Shown here piece by piece: positions 18,611 through 28,281 of a stretch of 64,000 nucleotides of DNA; the first letter of the stretch is position 1; the number at the start of each line of letters is the position of its first letter. The notes under the pieces were generated by a model. It saw only the letters and a program-made list of their open reading frames with translations. It ran no database searches and was not told the origin of the DNA. Source of the stretch: Escherichia ruysiae (GTDB lineage Bacteria; Pseudomonadota; Gammaproteobacteria; Enterobacterales; Enterobacteriaceae); assembly GCF_031323975.1 (NCBI RefSeq), contig NZ_JAVIWS010000001.1:2790001-2854000 (forward strand), read 5' to 3'. The translations under genes and the position numbers were made by a program.

Positions 18611-20065
18611 ATGTATATCGGGATAGATCTTGGCACATCGGGCGTAAAAGTTATTTTGCTCAACGAGCAAGGTGAAGTGGTCGCTTCGCAAACGGAAAAA
18701 CTAACCGTTTCGCGTCCGCATCCACTCTGGTCGGAGCAAGATCCGGAACAGTGGTGGCTGGCGACTGGTCGCGCGATGAAAATCCTGGGTGAACAGCATT
18801 CTCTGCGAGACGTTAAAGCATTGGGTATTGCCGGGCAAATGCATGGTGCTACTTTACTTGATGCTCAGCAGCGGGTGCTACGTCCCGCCATTTTGTGGAA
18901 CGACGGGCGCTGCGCGGAGGAGTGTGCTTTGCTGGAAGCGCGAGTTCCGCAGTCGCGGAATATTACAGGCAACCTGATGATGCCCGGATTTACCGCGCCT
19001 AAATTACTGTGGATTCAGCGAAACGAGCCAGAGATATTCCTTCAGGTAGACAAAGTATTATTGCCGAAAGATTATTTGCGTCTGCGGATGACGGGAGAAT
19101 TCGCCAGTGATATGTCTGATGCAGCCGGCACCATGTGGCTGGATGTCGCAAAGCGTGACTGGAGCGATGTTATGCTGGAGGCTTGCCAGTTATCTCGAGA
19201 TCAGATGCCAGCATTATACGAAGGCAGCGAAATTACCGGCACTTTGCAACCTGAGGTTGCAAAAGCGTGGGGAATGAATGCAGTGCCGGTTGTTGCGGGC
19301 GGCGGCGATAATGCGGCTGGCGCGGTTGGTGTGGGTATGGTTGATGCCAACCAGGCAATGTTATCGCTGGGGACTTCAGGCGTTTATTTTGCGGTGAGCG
19401 AAGGTTTCCTAAGTAAGCCGGAAAGTGCCGTACACAGCTTTTGCCATGCTTTACCTGAGCGTTGGCATTTAATGTCGGTGATGCTGAGTGCGGCGTCGTG
19501 TCTGGACTGGGCGACGAAATTAACCGGTCTGAGCGATGTCCCCGCTTTAATTGCCGCAGCTCAGCAGGCCGATGAGAATGTCGATCCTGTCTGGTTTTTG
19601 CCTTATCTTTCCGGCGAGCGCACGCCGCACAATAATCCACAGGCAAAGGGCGTTTTCTTCGGTCTGACCCATCAACACGGCCCCGCAGAACTGGCTCGCG
19701 CGGTACTGGAAGGCGTGGGGTATGCGTTGGCGGATGGCATGGATGTCGTACATGCCTGTGGCATTCAACCGCAAAGCATTACACTGATTGGTGGCGGAGC
19801 GCGTAGCGAGTACTGGCGTCAGATGCTGGCGGATATTAGCGGTCAGCAACTGGATTACCGCACGGGGGGGGATGTAGGCCCTGCACTGGGCGCAGCAAGG
19901 CTGGCACAGATTGCTGCGAATCCAGAGAAATCGCTCATTGAATTGTTGCCACAACTGCCCTTAGAACAGTCGCATCTGCCGGATGCGCAGCGTTATACCG
20001 CTTATCAGCCACGACGTGAAACGTTCCGTCGCCTCTATCAGCAACTTCTGCCGCTAATGGCATAA
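18611..20065 (+). CDS. xylB: XylB, xylulokinase
   Basis: FGGY-family sugar kinase (484 residues) that phosphorylates D-xylulose with ATP to D-xylulose 5-phosphate, feeding the pentose phosphate pathway. N-terminal ATPase motif GIDLGTSGVK (3-12), substrate loop IAGQMHGATLL (73-83), catalytic Asp-233 in GGGDNAAGA, and the C-terminal FGGY adenosine motif LIGGGARSEYWRQ. Ribosome site AAGGAAC lies upstream. No disruption. Confidence 0.97.
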   Translation: MYIGIDLGTSGVKVILLNEQGEVVASQTEKLTVSRPHPLWSEQDPEQWWLATGRAMKILGEQHSLRDVKALGIAGQMHGATLLDAQQRVLRPAILWNDGRCAEECALLEARVPQSRNITGNLMMPGFTAPKLLWIQRNEPEIFLQVDKVLLPKDYLRLRMTGEFASDMSDAAGTMWLDVAKRDWSDVMLEACQLSRDQMPALYEGSEITGTLQPEVAKAWGMNAVPVVAGGGDNAAGAVGVGMVDANQAMLSLGTSGVYFAVSEGFLSKPESAVHSFCHALPERWHLMSVMLSAASCLDWATKLTGLSDVPALIAAAQQADENVDPVWFLPYLSGERTPHNNPQAKGVFFGLTHQHGPAELARAVLEGVGYALADGMDVVHACGIQPQSITLIGGGARSEYWRQMLADISGQQLDYRTGGDVGPALGAARLAQIAANPEKSLIELLPQLPLEQSHLPDAQRYTAYQPRRETFRRLYQQLLPLMA

Positions 20066-20232
20066 TATTTCCCCCTGCCTTATGTGGCGGGGGATAATCT
20101 CCATCTATATATATTTAGAATATATTAATTTTTTATATGAATTTATTCTGAAAATCATTTGTTAATGGCATTTTTCAGTTTTGTCTTTCGTTGGTTACTC
20201 GTAATGTATCGCAGGTAGATATGGAGAACGTT

Positions 20233-20574
20233 ATGAAAACCTCAAAGACTGTAGCAAAACTATTATTTGTGGTCGGGGCGCTGGTTTATCTGATTGGATT
20301 ATGGATCTCATGTCCATTGTTAAGTGGCAAAGGCTATTTTCTTGGCGTGTTAATGACGGGGACTTTTGGTAACTATGCATATCTGCGCGCAGAAAAACTT
20401 GGGCAACTGGATGATTTGTTTATCCGCATCTGCCAGTTGGTAGCGTTAATCACCATCGGTCTCTTGTTTATCGGTGTTTTAAACGCACCTATCAATGCTT
20501 ATGAAATGGTGATCTACCCCATCGCCTTTTTTGTCTGCTTGTTTGGTCAAATGCGAGTATTTCGCTCGGCATAA
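20233..20574 (+). CDS. yiaB: YiaB, YiaA/YiaB-family inner membrane protein
   Basis: Small membrane protein (113 residues) with four hydrophobic segments in two YiaAB-type pairs. The start is the ATG at 20233 ([12 protein letters not shown]); an in-frame ATG at 20221 is weaker and the open frame reaches back to 20191. It lies 35 bp upstream of its paralogue yiaA. Function unknown. Confidence 0.88.
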   Translation: MKTSKTVAKLLFVVGALVYLIGLWISCPLLSGKGYFLGVLMTGTFGNYAYLRAEKLGQLDDLFIRICQLVALITIGLLFIGVLNAPINAYEMVIYPIAFFVCLFGQMRVFRSA

Positions 20575-20609
20575 AGCTCTTAAGCTTCAGGAATGAAAGG
20601 AAGTCAGTG

Positions 20610-21047
20610 ATGGAAAACAAAATATCAACCTATTCTCCGGCATTCAGTATTGTGTCATGGATAGCTCTCGTTGGTGGTATCGTTACCTATCTGTTAGGGC
20701 TATGGAATGCAGAGATGCAGTTAAATGAAAAAGGATATTATTTTGCCGTACTGGTATTAGGACTGTTTTCTGCAGCGTCTTATCAAAAGACCGTTCGGGA
20801 CAAGTATGAAGGCATACCGACCACCTCCATTTATTATATGACCTGCCTGACTGTGTTTATTATCTCTGTTGCATTACTGATGGTAGGTCTGTGGAATGCG
20901 ACGTTATTACTCAGCGAAAAAGGCTTCTATGGTCTGGCCTTCTTTTTAAGCTTGTTTGGTGCAGTAGCGGTGCAGAAAAATATCCGTGATGCTGGGATCA
21001 ACGCACCAAAAGAAACGATGGTTGCGCAGGAAGAATATAGCGAATAA
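20610..21047 (+). CDS. yiaA: YiaA, YiaA/YiaB-family inner membrane protein
   Basis: Membrane protein (145 residues) made of two YiaAB repeats: [20 protein letters not shown] in the first half is echoed by [20 protein letters not shown] in the second, each preceded by a membrane helix. ATG at 20610, with AAAGGAAG upstream. Probably co-transcribed with yiaB. The role is unknown. Confidence 0.9.
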   Translation: MENKISTYSPAFSIVSWIALVGGIVTYLLGLWNAEMQLNEKGYYFAVLVLGLFSAASYQKTVRDKYEGIPTTSIYYMTCLTVFIISVALLMVGLWNATLLLSEKGFYGLAFFLSLFGAVAVQKNIRDAGINAPKETMVAQEEYSE

Positions 21048-21056
21048 TCTACGTAA

Positions 21057-21086
21057 GCCCGGTCAGTCCAGTGTGACCGGGCTTTT
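21057..21086. terminator. Convergent terminator between yiaA and wecH
   Basis: Perfect 9-bp stem GCCCGGTCA / TGACCGGGC (21057-21065 and 21074-21082) followed by TTTT on the plus strand. It ends 3 bp from the stop codon of the converging wecH. Confidence 0.8.
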
Positions 21087-21088
21087 AC

Positions 21089-22084
21089 TTAACTTACTAA
21101 TCTGTTTTTATCGATTCGTTGTACCAGTACAGAAAGCAACAAGCTTGCTGCCAGCGTCGCGCAAAAGATCCAAATAATATCCAGTATTGGCCAGCTTTTA
21201 AGCTCAATACCACTGGTGCGCAGCGCATGGATAATCAACGCGTGGAACCCGTATATACCCAGAGAATGACGGGATATCAGTCCAAGCCCGCTAACAGTAC
21301 GCGTATCCAGTGTATTTTTTACCAGAGTCAGTAACGCAATTGCGCAGATAAAAACCATCGGACCACAGTAAAGATACCAGGTATCAGCAAAGTTTCCGCG
21401 CCACTGTAATTCATATAATGTCCCGCGAGAGATAATAAATACCCCGGCGATAAACAGTGCGGCGCTCATCCACGACAGTGGCTTGTGTTGCGTGTCCATC
21501 ATCCCAATGGCGCGGCCCAACATGCCATACAGGATGTAGTAAAAAGTATCGCCATTGATATATAAGTTAATTGGTAGCCATTCAAAACCGTCGATCTTCT
21601 GTGGCACTGTGTTTGGGTTGGCGATGATGCCAATCACCACCATTAGCACCAACAACATTTTACCGCCGACGTGCTTTACCTGAATCAGCGGCGAAACCAG
21701 ATAAATCACCGCAATCGCGAAGAAAAACCATAAATGATAAAACACCGGCTTTTGTAGCAGGTTTTTCAGCGATATCTCCACATTGATGGAAGTAAACAGT
21801 GCAATGTAGAGCAGCGCAACTGCGCTATAAAACAGCAGGCATAAGCCGATGCGCAAGAAATTGCGCGGCTGGGCGCTGCGTTCGCCAAAAAAGAGATAGC
21901 CGGAAATCATGAAAAATAGCGGTACGCTGACACGAGAGGCAGAATTTAGAATATTCGCGATATCCCAGGTGATAGGGCTAACACTATGGGCATTGGTCAC
22001 ATACCAGGTAGTGGTGTGAATCATCACCACCATTAAACACGCTATCCCTCGCAGGTTATCAATCCAGTAAATTTTGGGCTGCAT
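21089..22084 (-). CDS. wecH: WecH, enterobacterial common antigen O-acetyltransferase
   Basis: Integral inner-membrane acyltransferase-3 family protein (331 residues, about ten helices) that O-acetylates GlcNAc residues of enterobacterial common antigen. The N-terminal motif [21 protein letters not shown] carries the conserved Arg and His of the family; [15 protein letters not shown] is another signature. Monocistronic, convergent with yiaA. Confidence 0.93.
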   Translation of the reverse strand: MQPKIYWIDNLRGIACLMVVMIHTTTWYVTNAHSVSPITWDIANILNSASRVSVPLFFMISGYLFFGERSAQPRNFLRIGLCLLFYSAVALLYIALFTSINVEISLKNLLQKPVFYHLWFFFAIAVIYLVSPLIQVKHVGGKMLLVLMVVIGIIANPNTVPQKIDGFEWLPINLYINGDTFYYILYGMLGRAIGMMDTQHKPLSWMSAALFIAGVFIISRGTLYELQWRGNFADTWYLYCGPMVFICAIALLTLVKNTLDTRTVSGLGLISRHSLGIYGFHALIIHALRTSGIELKSWPILDIIWIFCATLAASLLLSVLVQRIDKNRLVS

Positions 22085-22258
22085 CTGTGTCTCTGTATCT
22101 GGTTAAAAAAAGTCTGACTGATAAATCATTCGGTTGGTGCACTGGAATAATCTGAGTTTTATCACTACAGCTTATAGAGGCTTGAGGAAATTCGTAAGAT
22201 ATCAGCCACTATACCGATATAAATAATAAGACTCACCTGCAAACCAGACGGTAATTTA

Positions 22259-22558
22259 ATGATGATGAACTCTTTCTTTCCGGTAATGGCGCTTATGGTG
22301 TTAGTAGGATGCTCAACAACGCCACCCGTACAGAAAGCACAACGGGTAAAAGTTGATCCGCTGCGTTCGTTGAATATGGAAGCCTTATGCAAGGATCAGG
22401 CAGCAAAACGTTATAACACCGGCGAGCAAAAAATCGACGTCACCGCATTTGAACAGTTCCAGGGGAGTTACGAAATGCGCGGCTATACCTTTCGGAAAGA
22501 GCACTTTGTCTGTTCTTTTGACACGGATGGCCATTTTTTGCATCTTTCCATGCGTTAA
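22259..22558 (+). CDS. ysaB: YsaB, small putative lipoprotein
   Basis: A 99-residue protein with a short signal peptide and a lipobox LVGC (Cys-18) followed by a small soluble domain (MEALCKDQAAKRYNTG). Probably an outer-membrane-anchored or periplasmic lipoprotein of unknown role. It is followed 94 bp later by glyQ in the same direction. The AT-rich upstream stretch contains no obvious other gene. Confidence 0.87.
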   Translation: MMMNSFFPVMALMVLVGCSTTPPVQKAQRVKVDPLRSLNMEALCKDQAAKRYNTGEQKIDVTAFEQFQGSYEMRGYTFRKEHFVCSFDTDGHFLHLSMR

Positions 22559-22581
22559 GCCCTGCTTTTTCCCGTTTCGTA

Positions 22582-22610
22582 CTGTATATCTTCCATCCAG
22601 CGGGTATACT
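22582..22610 (+). promoter_or_regulatory. Probable glyQS promoter
   Basis: A -10 hexamer TATACT at 22605-22610 with a weak -35-like CTGTAT 17 bp upstream (22582-22587), about 43 bp before the glyQ ATG. Position fits, but the -35 is poor. Confidence 0.45.
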
Positions 22611-22652
22611 GATCCCTTCCTTTAAATCCACACGTATCCAGCACGAAATAAT

Positions 22653-23564
22653 ATGCAAAAGTTTGATACCAGGACCTTCCAGGGCTTGATCCTGACCTTA
22701 CAGGATTACTGGGCTCGCCAGGGCTGCACCATTGTTCAACCATTGGACATGGAAGTCGGCGCGGGAACCTCTCACCCAATGACCTGTCTGCGCGCGCTGG
22801 GGCCAGAACCGATGGCGGCTGCTTATGTCCAGCCTTCTCGTCGCCCGACCGATGGTCGCTACGGCGAAAACCCCAACCGCTTACAGCATTACTATCAGTT
22901 CCAGGTGGTGATTAAGCCATCGCCGGACAATATCCAGGAGCTGTACCTCGGTTCTCTGAAAGAGCTGGGCATGGACCCGACTATCCACGATATTCGTTTC
23001 GTGGAAGATAACTGGGAAAACCCGACGCTGGGTGCCTGGGGGCTGGGCTGGGAAGTGTGGCTGAACGGCATGGAAGTGACGCAGTTCACTTACTTCCAGC
23101 AGGTTGGTGGTCTGGAGTGTAAACCGGTTACCGGCGAGATCACCTATGGTCTGGAACGTCTGGCGATGTACATTCAGGGCGTAGACAGCGTTTACGACCT
23201 GGTCTGGAGCGACGGCCCGCTGGGTAAAACCACTTATGGCGACGTGTTCCATCAGAACGAAGTGGAGCAGTCCACTTATAACTTCGAATACGCGGACGTG
23301 GACTTCCTGTTCACCTGCTTCGAGCAGTACGAGAAAGAAGCGCAGCAGCTGCTGGCGCTGGAAAATCCGCTGCCGCTGCCTGCCTACGAGCGTATTCTGA
23401 AAGCCGCCCACAGCTTCAACCTGCTGGATGCGCGTAAAGCCATCTCCGTCACTGAGCGTCAGCGTTATATTTTGCGCATTCGCACCCTGACCAAAGCAGT
23501 GGCAGAAGCATACTACGCTTCCCGTGAAGCCCTCGGCTTCCCGATGTGCAACAAAGATAAGTAA
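22653..23564 (+). CDS. glyQ: GlyQ, glycyl-tRNA synthetase alpha subunit
   Basis: Catalytic alpha subunit (303 residues) of the bacterial alpha2beta2-type glycyl-tRNA synthetase, a class II enzyme that activates glycine with ATP. Class II-like motifs are visible, including [27 protein letters not shown] and [20 protein letters not shown]. Directly followed by glyS, 9 bp downstream. The ATG has little Shine-Dalgarno sequence ahead of it. Confidence 0.98.
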
Positions 23565-23573
23565 GAGGCGGCT

Positions 23574-25643
23574 ATGTCTGAGAAAACTTTTCTGGTGGAA
23601 ATCGGCACTGAAGAGCTGCCACCAAAAGCACTGCGCAGCCTGGCTGAGTCCTTTGCTGCGAACTTTACTGCGGAGCTGGATAACGCTGGCCTCGCACACG
23701 GCACCGTTCAATGGTTTGCGGCTCCGCGTCGTCTGGCGCTGAAAGTGGCTAACCTGGCGGAAGCCCAGCCTGACCGTGAAATCGAAAAACGCGGCCCGGC
23801 GATTGCCCAGGCTTTCGACGCCGAAGGCAAACCGAGTAAAGCAGCAGAAGGCTGGGCGCGTGGTTGCGGGATCTCCGTTGACCAGGCCGAGCGTCTGACT
23901 ACTGACAAAGGCGAATGGCTACTGTATCGCGCTCATGTGAAGGGCGAAAGCACCGAGGCACTTGTTCCGAACATGGTAGCCACTTCGCTGGCGAAACTAC
24001 CGATCCCGAAACTGATGCGCTGGGGCGCGTCTGACGTGCACTTCGTGCGTCCGGTGCACACCGTAACTTTGCTGCTGGGCGATAAAGTCATTCCGGCAAC
24101 CATTCTGGGTATTCAGTCCGATCGCGTAATTCGTGGACATCGCTTTATGGGTGAGCCGGAAATTACCATCGACAATGCCGATCAGTATCCGGAAATTCTG
24201 CGCGAGCGCGGGAAAGTCATCGCCGATTACGAAGAGCGTAAGGCGAAGATTAAAGCCGATGCTGAAGAAGCGGCGCGTAAGATTGGCGGTAATGCTGACT
24301 TAAGCGAAAGCCTTCTGGAAGAAGTGGCTTCGCTGGTTGAATGGCCGGTTGTTCTGACCGCGAAATTCGAAGAGAAATTCCTCGCTGTGCCGTCTGAAGC
24401 ACTGGTTTATACCATGAAAGGTGACCAGAAATACTTCCCGGTGTATGCGAACGACGGCAAACTGCTGCCGAACTTTATCTTCGTTGCCAACATTGAGTCG
24501 AAAGATCCGCAGCAAATTATCTCTGGTAACGAGAAAGTCGTTCGTCCACGTCTGGCTGATGCCGAGTTCTTCTTCAACACCGACCGTAAAAAACGTCTTG
24601 AAGATAACCTGCCGCGCCTGCAAACCGTGCTGTTCCAGCAACAGCTGGGGACGCTGCGCGATAAAACTGACCGCATTCAGGCTCTGGCTGGCTGGATCGC
24701 TGAACAGATTGGCGCTGACGTTAACCACGCAACTCGTGCGGGGCTGCTGTCCAAGTGTGACCTGATGACCAACATGGTCTTTGAGTTCACCGACACCCAG
24801 GGCGTTATGGGTATGCACTACGCGCGTCATGATGGTGAAGCGGAAGATGTCGCGGTGGCGCTGAACGAGCAGTATCAACCGCGCTTTGCCGGTGATTCCC
24901 TGCCGTCTAACCCGGTAGCCTGTGCGCTGGCGATTGCTGACAAGATGGATACCCTGGCGGGCATCTTCGGTATTGGTCAGCATCCGAAAGGTGATAAAGA
25001 CCCGTTTGCGCTGCGTCGTGCGGCGCTGGGCGTGCTGCGTATTATCGTTGAGAAGAACCTCAATCTTGATCTGCAAACGCTGACCGAAGAAGCTGTGCGC
25101 TTGTACGGTGATAAGCTGACTAACGCCAATGTGGTGGATGACGTTATCGACTTTATGCTCGGTCGCTTCCGCGCCTGGTATCAGGACGAAGGTTACACCG
25201 TCGACACCATCCAGGCGGTACTGGCGCGTCGTCCGACTCGTCCGGCAGATTTTGATGCCCGCATGAAGGCGGTATCGCACTTCCGTACCCTGGAAGCAGC
25301 GGCAGCACTGGCGGCGGCGAACAAGCGTGTATCTAACATTCTGGCGAAATCAGACGAAGTGCTGAGCGATCGCGTGAATGCCTCCACCCTGAAAGAGCCG
25401 GAAGAAATTAAACTGGCGATGCAGGTAGTTGTATTGCGCGACAAGCTGGAGCCGTACTTCGCAGAAGGTCGTTATCAGGATGCGCTGGTCGAACTGGCTG
25501 AGTTGCGTGAACCGGTTGATGCCTTCTTCGATAAAGTGATGGTAATGGTCGATGACAAAGAACTACGTATCAACCGTCTGACCATGCTGGAAAAACTGCG
25601 CGAATTATTCCTGCGTGTAGCGGATATTTCTTTACTGCAGTAA
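23574..25643 (+). CDS. glyS: GlyS, glycyl-tRNA synthetase beta subunit
   Basis: Beta subunit (689 residues) of glycyl-tRNA synthetase, which recognises tRNA-Gly. N-terminal segment [17 protein letters not shown] is the family signature; an HD-like region ([19 protein letters not shown]) lies near the middle and the anticodon-binding DALR-like domain is C-terminal. Ribosome site AAGAGGCGG lies between glyQ and glyS. Followed by a strong terminator. Confidence 0.98.
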   Translation: MSEKTFLVEIGTEELPPKALRSLAESFAANFTAELDNAGLAHGTVQWFAAPRRLALKVANLAEAQPDREIEKRGPAIAQAFDAEGKPSKAAEGWARGCGISVDQAERLTTDKGEWLLYRAHVKGESTEALVPNMVATSLAKLPIPKLMRWGASDVHFVRPVHTVTLLLGDKVIPATILGIQSDRVIRGHRFMGEPEITIDNADQYPEILRERGKVIADYEERKAKIKADAEEAARKIGGNADLSESLLEEVASLVEWPVVLTAKFEEKFLAVPSEALVYTMKGDQKYFPVYANDGKLLPNFIFVANIESKDPQQIISGNEKVVRPRLADAEFFFNTDRKKRLEDNLPRLQTVLFQQQLGTLRDKTDRIQALAGWIAEQIGADVNHATRAGLLSKCDLMTNMVFEFTDTQGVMGMHYARHDGEAEDVAVALNEQYQPRFAGDSLPSNPVACALAIADKMDTLAGIFGIGQHPKGDKDPFALRRAALGVLRIIVEKNLNLDLQTLTEEAVRLYGDKLTNANVVDDVIDFMLGRFRAWYQDEGYTVDTIQAVLARRPTRPADFDARMKAVSHFRTLEAAAALAAANKRVSNILAKSDEVLSDRVNASTLKEPEEIKLAMQVVVLRDKLEPYFAEGRYQDALVELAELREPVDAFFDKVMVMVDDKELRINRLTMLEKLRELFLRVADISLLQ

Positions 25644-25656
25644 TAACTCCTTTATT

Positions 25657-25687
25657 AAAAAGTCTGCCAGATGGCAGACTTTTTTTT
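25657..25687 (+). terminator. glyQS terminator
   Basis: Stem AGTCTGCC / GGCAGACT with loop AGAT (25661-25680), preceded by AAAA and followed by seven T: a canonical Rho-independent terminator. Confidence 0.95.
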
Positions 25688-25864
25688 CACTAAATAATAC
25701 AGCTACCTTTAATAATCTTCTGCTGAATAAAAATCATCTCATATGTTAATTTTATGATATTTTTTTCGGAATTTATTAAGGAGAGGAAAAGAGGTTATTA
25801 CGCTAAAATAAGTCTGGGTGCTTGAGACTGTTTGTCTCAGGTATTCACCAAAAGGCAGACAGAG

Positions 25865-25914
25865 AAAAGCCCCACCTGACTATAAATCAAAGTGAGGCTG
25901 CCCTATGCCTGAAC
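25865..25914 (-). ncRNA. sokA: SokA antisense RNA (antitoxin of hokA), ends approximate
   Basis: Antisense RNA expected to block mokA/hokA translation. The minus strand has a -35-like TTGATT (25944-25949), a 17-bp spacer and a -10 TAACCT (25921-25926). Its 3' end is a hairpin AGCCTCAC / GTGGGGCT (25892-25899 and 25869-25876) ending in UUUU. Length about 50 nt. The layout matches the plasmid R1 hok/sok antisense gene; the 5' end is inferred from promoter spacing. Confidence 0.65.
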
Positions 25915-26117
25915 ACCATAAGGTTAGCCTCTTACTCGTTGGAAATCAACACAGGAGGCTGGGAATGCCGCAGAAATATAGATTGCTTTCTTTAATAGTG
26001 ATTTGTTTCACGCTTTTATTTTTCACCTGGATGATAAGAGATTCACTGTGTGAATTGCATATTAAACAGGGAAGCTATGAGCTGGCGGCATTTTTAGCCT
26101 GCAATTTGAAAGAGTAA
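25905..26117 (+). CDS. mokA: MokA, regulatory reading frame overlapping hokA
   Basis: A 70-codon frame in phase with hokA that adds 20 residues (MPEHHKVSLLLVGNQHRRLG) to its N terminus, as Mok does in hok/sok systems, where its translation is needed for toxin translation and is blocked by Sok. Its start codon lies inside the sokA-complementary region. It shares its stop with hokA. Confidence 0.65.
   Translation: MPEHHKVSLLLVGNQHRRLGMPQKYRLLSLIVICFTLLFFTWMIRDSLCELHIKQGSYELAAFLACNLKE
25965..26117 (+). CDS. hokA: HokA, small membrane toxin
   Basis: A 50-residue type I toxin that depolarises the inner membrane. MPQKYRLLSL is followed by a single membrane helix (about 8-26) and the conserved DLCELHIKQG-like stretch (DSLCELHIKQGSYELAAFLA). 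ACAGGAGG (25951-25958) is a strong ribosome site. In K-12 an IS150 copy lies close to this gene; here there is none between hokA and cspA, and the locus (leader, mokA, sokA, hokA, terminator) looks complete. Confidence 0.9.
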   Translation: MPQKYRLLSLIVICFTLLFFTWMIRDSLCELHIKQGSYELAAFLACNLKE

Positions 26118-26125
26118 GAGTCTTT

Positions 26126-26148
26126 GGCGGGAAATTATTCCCGCCTTT
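26126..26148 (+). terminator. hokA terminator
   Basis: Perfect 8-bp stem GGCGGGAA / TTCCCGCC with loop ATTA (26126-26145), followed by TTT. Confidence 0.85.
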
Positions 26149-26250
26149 CTTACGGTGTTGCGCATTCTCATTGCACCCAAATTTATTCTTTATAAAAATA
26201 ATAATAGATTGTATTACGCGATCGATTATTTATTTCCTGAAATAACAAAT

Positions 26251-26278
26251 AAAAAAATCCCCGCCAATTGGCAGGGAT
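26251..26278 (-). terminator. cspA terminator
   Basis: On the minus strand ATCCCTGCC-AATT-GGCGGGGAT is followed by seven consecutive U (complement of 26251-26278), 28 bp past the cspA stop. Confidence 0.9.
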
Positions 26279-26305
26279 CTTAGATTCTGTGCTTTTAAGC
26301 AGAGA

Positions 26306-26518
26306 TTACAGGCTGGTTACATTACCAGCTGCCGGGCCTTTAGCGCCGCTTTCGATGGTGAAGGACACTTTCTGACCTTCGTCCAGAGATTTGTAACCAT
26401 CGTTCTGGATAGCAGAGAAGTGTACGAACACGTCTTTAGAGCCATCGTCAGGAGTGATGAAGCCGAAGCCTTTGTCAGCGTTGAACCATTTTACGATACC
26501 AGTCATTTTACCGGACAT
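26306..26518 (-). CDS. cspA: CspA, major cold-shock protein
   Basis: A 70-residue RNA chaperone that melts mRNA structure and antiterminates after cold shock. The cold-shock domain has RNP1 (KGFGFI, about 16-21) and RNP2 (DVFVHF, about 30-35). Preceded by a 159-nt leader with a cold box. Monocistronic, followed by a strong terminator. Confidence 0.98.
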
Positions 26519-26677
26519 AGTGTATTACCTTTAATAATTAAGTGTGCCTTTCGGCGATATGGCGTGCTTTACAGATTTTGAAGCGTTAAAGGAATGTGCA
26601 CTACGAGGGGTATCAACGATAACTCTTGAAGGGACTTGCCTTACTACACTGCTTTAATGGTCTGTACGTCAAACCGT
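26519..26677 (-). promoter_or_regulatory. cspA 5' leader (cold-responsive RNA thermosensor) with cold box
   Basis: From the inferred start (ACGGTTTGACG on the minus strand, 26677) to the ATG is exactly 159 nt, the length reported for the K-12 cspA leader. The cold box TGACGTACAGA is at 26661-26671. This leader is known to refold at low temperature and favour translation. Sequence preserved as I recall it. Confidence 0.88.
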
Positions 26678-26685
26678 TGATGTGC

Positions 26686-26714
26686 ATTAAGCCACGCATT
26701 GAATGGTGATGCAA
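26686..26714 (-). promoter_or_regulatory. cspA promoter
   Basis: Minus strand: -35 TTGCAT (26709-26714), 17-bp spacer, -10 CTTAAT (26686-26691), 8 bp before the inferred transcript start. The A/T-rich stretch upstream (26715-26745) could serve as the UP element described for cspA. Confidence 0.75.
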
Positions 26715-26798
26715 CAATTATTTTCCATATTTATGATTAATTGGTCGGAAAACGGTCCTGTCATCAGGACCGTAAACATCAATACAGTGGATAAAAGT

Positions 26799-27089
26799 CT
26801 ATTCCATCAACTGTTTACTTAATGCTGGGTTGGCCTGGATCAGGCGCATCAATTTTAGTTCGGCACTGGAAGGCTTTACGCGTCTGGACTCCCATTCTTT
26901 CACCATGGCTACTGATACGCCCAAAACCCGGGCGAAATCATCAATTTTTAACCCTGTCCCTTTACGTAATTGCTCGATTTCGGTACAAGGCGTTGTTCTG
27001 TGCGTCAGGGTAATCTTTTGCGTTTCATCTTTAAAAACAATTTGTTCCAGGCTACTCAACAGCTCATGCATTGGATCTTTATATTCCAT
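26799..27089 (-). CDS. yiaG: YiaG, XRE-type helix-turn-helix protein
   Basis: A 96-residue DNA-binding protein. The XRE-like HTH is in the C-terminal half (about 40-85: IDDFARVLGVSVAMVKEWESRRVKPS), similar to the DNA-binding part of HigA/MqsA-type antitoxins, but no toxin gene lies beside it. Probably a transcriptional regulator; the regulon is unknown. Good ribosome site (GAGGAG) before the ATG at 27089. Confidence 0.9.
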   Translation of the reverse strand: MEYKDPMHELLSSLEQIVFKDETQKITLTHRTTPCTEIEQLRKGTGLKIDDFARVLGVSVAMVKEWESRRVKPSSAELKLMRLIQANPALSKQLME

Positions 27090-27521
27090 TGAAAACTCCT
27101 CAAATCACACTGCGGGATCGTGAATTTCATCGAAGCTCATTAAGAATAGTCGGGAAAAGCAGACACAGCGGGGAGAAACCCGTGAGTGATTTAAGTATGA
27201 TTCGATTCAGCTACTAAGTTGCCGTGACTTATAGTCGTCTAACGATATGATTAATGCCGAAATATTTCTCAGCGTCCTGGGATTGTAAAGATTCCGAAAA
27301 TTTGGCCTACCAAGAGAAGGGATGTGCTGACCACAAAAACGCAATAGCAATGCCTGTTTTTAACAATAAAACAACAAATTAACTCTTCTTCATTTTCTAC
27401 ATCATTTTCCCAGGAAGATTATGCATAAAGGGTATCCTGTAAGCCTGTCCTGGACTATCCTTGTCAGCGTCAGACACGCGTGTGTCGTTGTGCGCTTTTT
27501 TTGGGTGAAAGGAGTAAGAAA
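27090..27521. promoter_or_regulatory. yiaG-yiaF divergent intergenic region
   Basis: A 432-bp A/T-rich gap with no convincing gene. It presumably holds both divergent promoters. The only clear symmetry is the perfect palindrome ACACGCGTGT at 27474-27483, just upstream of yiaF. AAAGGAG at 27509-27515 is the yiaF ribosome site. Nothing else stands out. Confidence 0.5.
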
Positions 27522-28232
27522 ATGGCGACAGGAAAGTCCTGCTCTCGCTGGTTTGCGCCTCTTGCGGCGTTATTAATGGTAGTTAGCCTGAGTGGGTGTT
27601 TTGATAAAGAAGGCGATCAGCGTAAAGCGTTTATCGACTTCCTGCAGAATACAGTGATGCGTAGCGGTGAACGTCTACCAACCCTGACTGCCGATCAGAA
27701 AAAACAGTTTGGTCCTTTTGTCTCTGATTACGCGATCCTGTATGGCTATTCCCAACAGGTTAATCAGGCGATGGATTCCGGTCTGCGTCCGGTTGTAGAC
27801 AGCGTTAACGCGATTCGCGTACCACAGGATTACGTCACGCAAAGTGGTCCACTGCGTGAAATGAACGGATCTCTTGGCGTACTGGCGCAACAATTGCAAA
27901 ATGCGAAGTTGCAGGCCGATGCTGCGCACTCTGCGCTAAAACAGACCGATGACCTGAAACCGGTCTTTGATCAGGCATTCACTAAAGTAGTGACGACCCC
28001 AGCTGATGCGTTGCAACCGCTGATTCCGGCGGCTCAAACGTTCACGCAGCAACTGGTGATGGTGGGGGACTACATTGCTCAACAAGGTACTCAGGTGAGC
28101 TTTGTCGCGAATGGCATCCAGTTCCCGACTTCACAGCAGGCGAGTGAATATAACAAACTGATTGCGCCATTACCGGCACAGCATCAGGCGTTTAATCAGG
28201 CCTGGACCACGGCAGTCACTGCAACCCAATAA
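27522..28232 (+). CDS. yiaF: YiaF, putative lipoprotein/periplasmic protein of unknown function
   Basis: A 236-residue protein with a basic start, a hydrophobic segment and a lipobox-like LSGC (Cys about 26) followed by DKEG; the Asp after the cysteine would favour inner-membrane retention under the +2 rule. The rest is helical and Gln-rich (DUF3053-like). ATG at 27522 with AAAGGAGTAAG upstream; the frame continues back to 27480. Role unknown. Confidence 0.88.
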   Translation: MATGKSCSRWFAPLAALLMVVSLSGCFDKEGDQRKAFIDFLQNTVMRSGERLPTLTADQKKQFGPFVSDYAILYGYSQQVNQAMDSGLRPVVDSVNAIRVPQDYVTQSGPLREMNGSLGVLAQQLQNAKLQADAAHSALKQTDDLKPVFDQAFTKVVTTPADALQPLIPAAQTFTQQLVMVGDYIAQQGTQVSFVANGIQFPTSQQASEYNKLIAPLPAQHQAFNQAWTTAVTATQ

Positions 28233-28241
28233 AGAGTAAAA

Positions 28242-28264
28242 GCCCGAACGGTTATCGGGCTTTT
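28242..28264 (+). terminator. yiaF terminator
   Basis: Stem GCCCGA / TCGGGC (28242-28247 and 28255-28260) followed by TTTT, 9 bp past the yiaF stop and before the end of convergent ghrB. Confidence 0.8.
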
Positions 28265-28281
28265 CTCCACGCAGTCGCGGC

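Noticed and set aside
25721-25820. Possible second small gene between glyS and hokA
   Set aside because: The stretch is A/T-rich and has no frame with a ribosome site; it is better read as the hokA promoter and leader.
27474-27483. ACACGCGTGT palindrome before yiaF as an operator
   Set aside because: A single short palindrome with no known matching regulator is too weak to call; it is recorded only in the intergenic entry.
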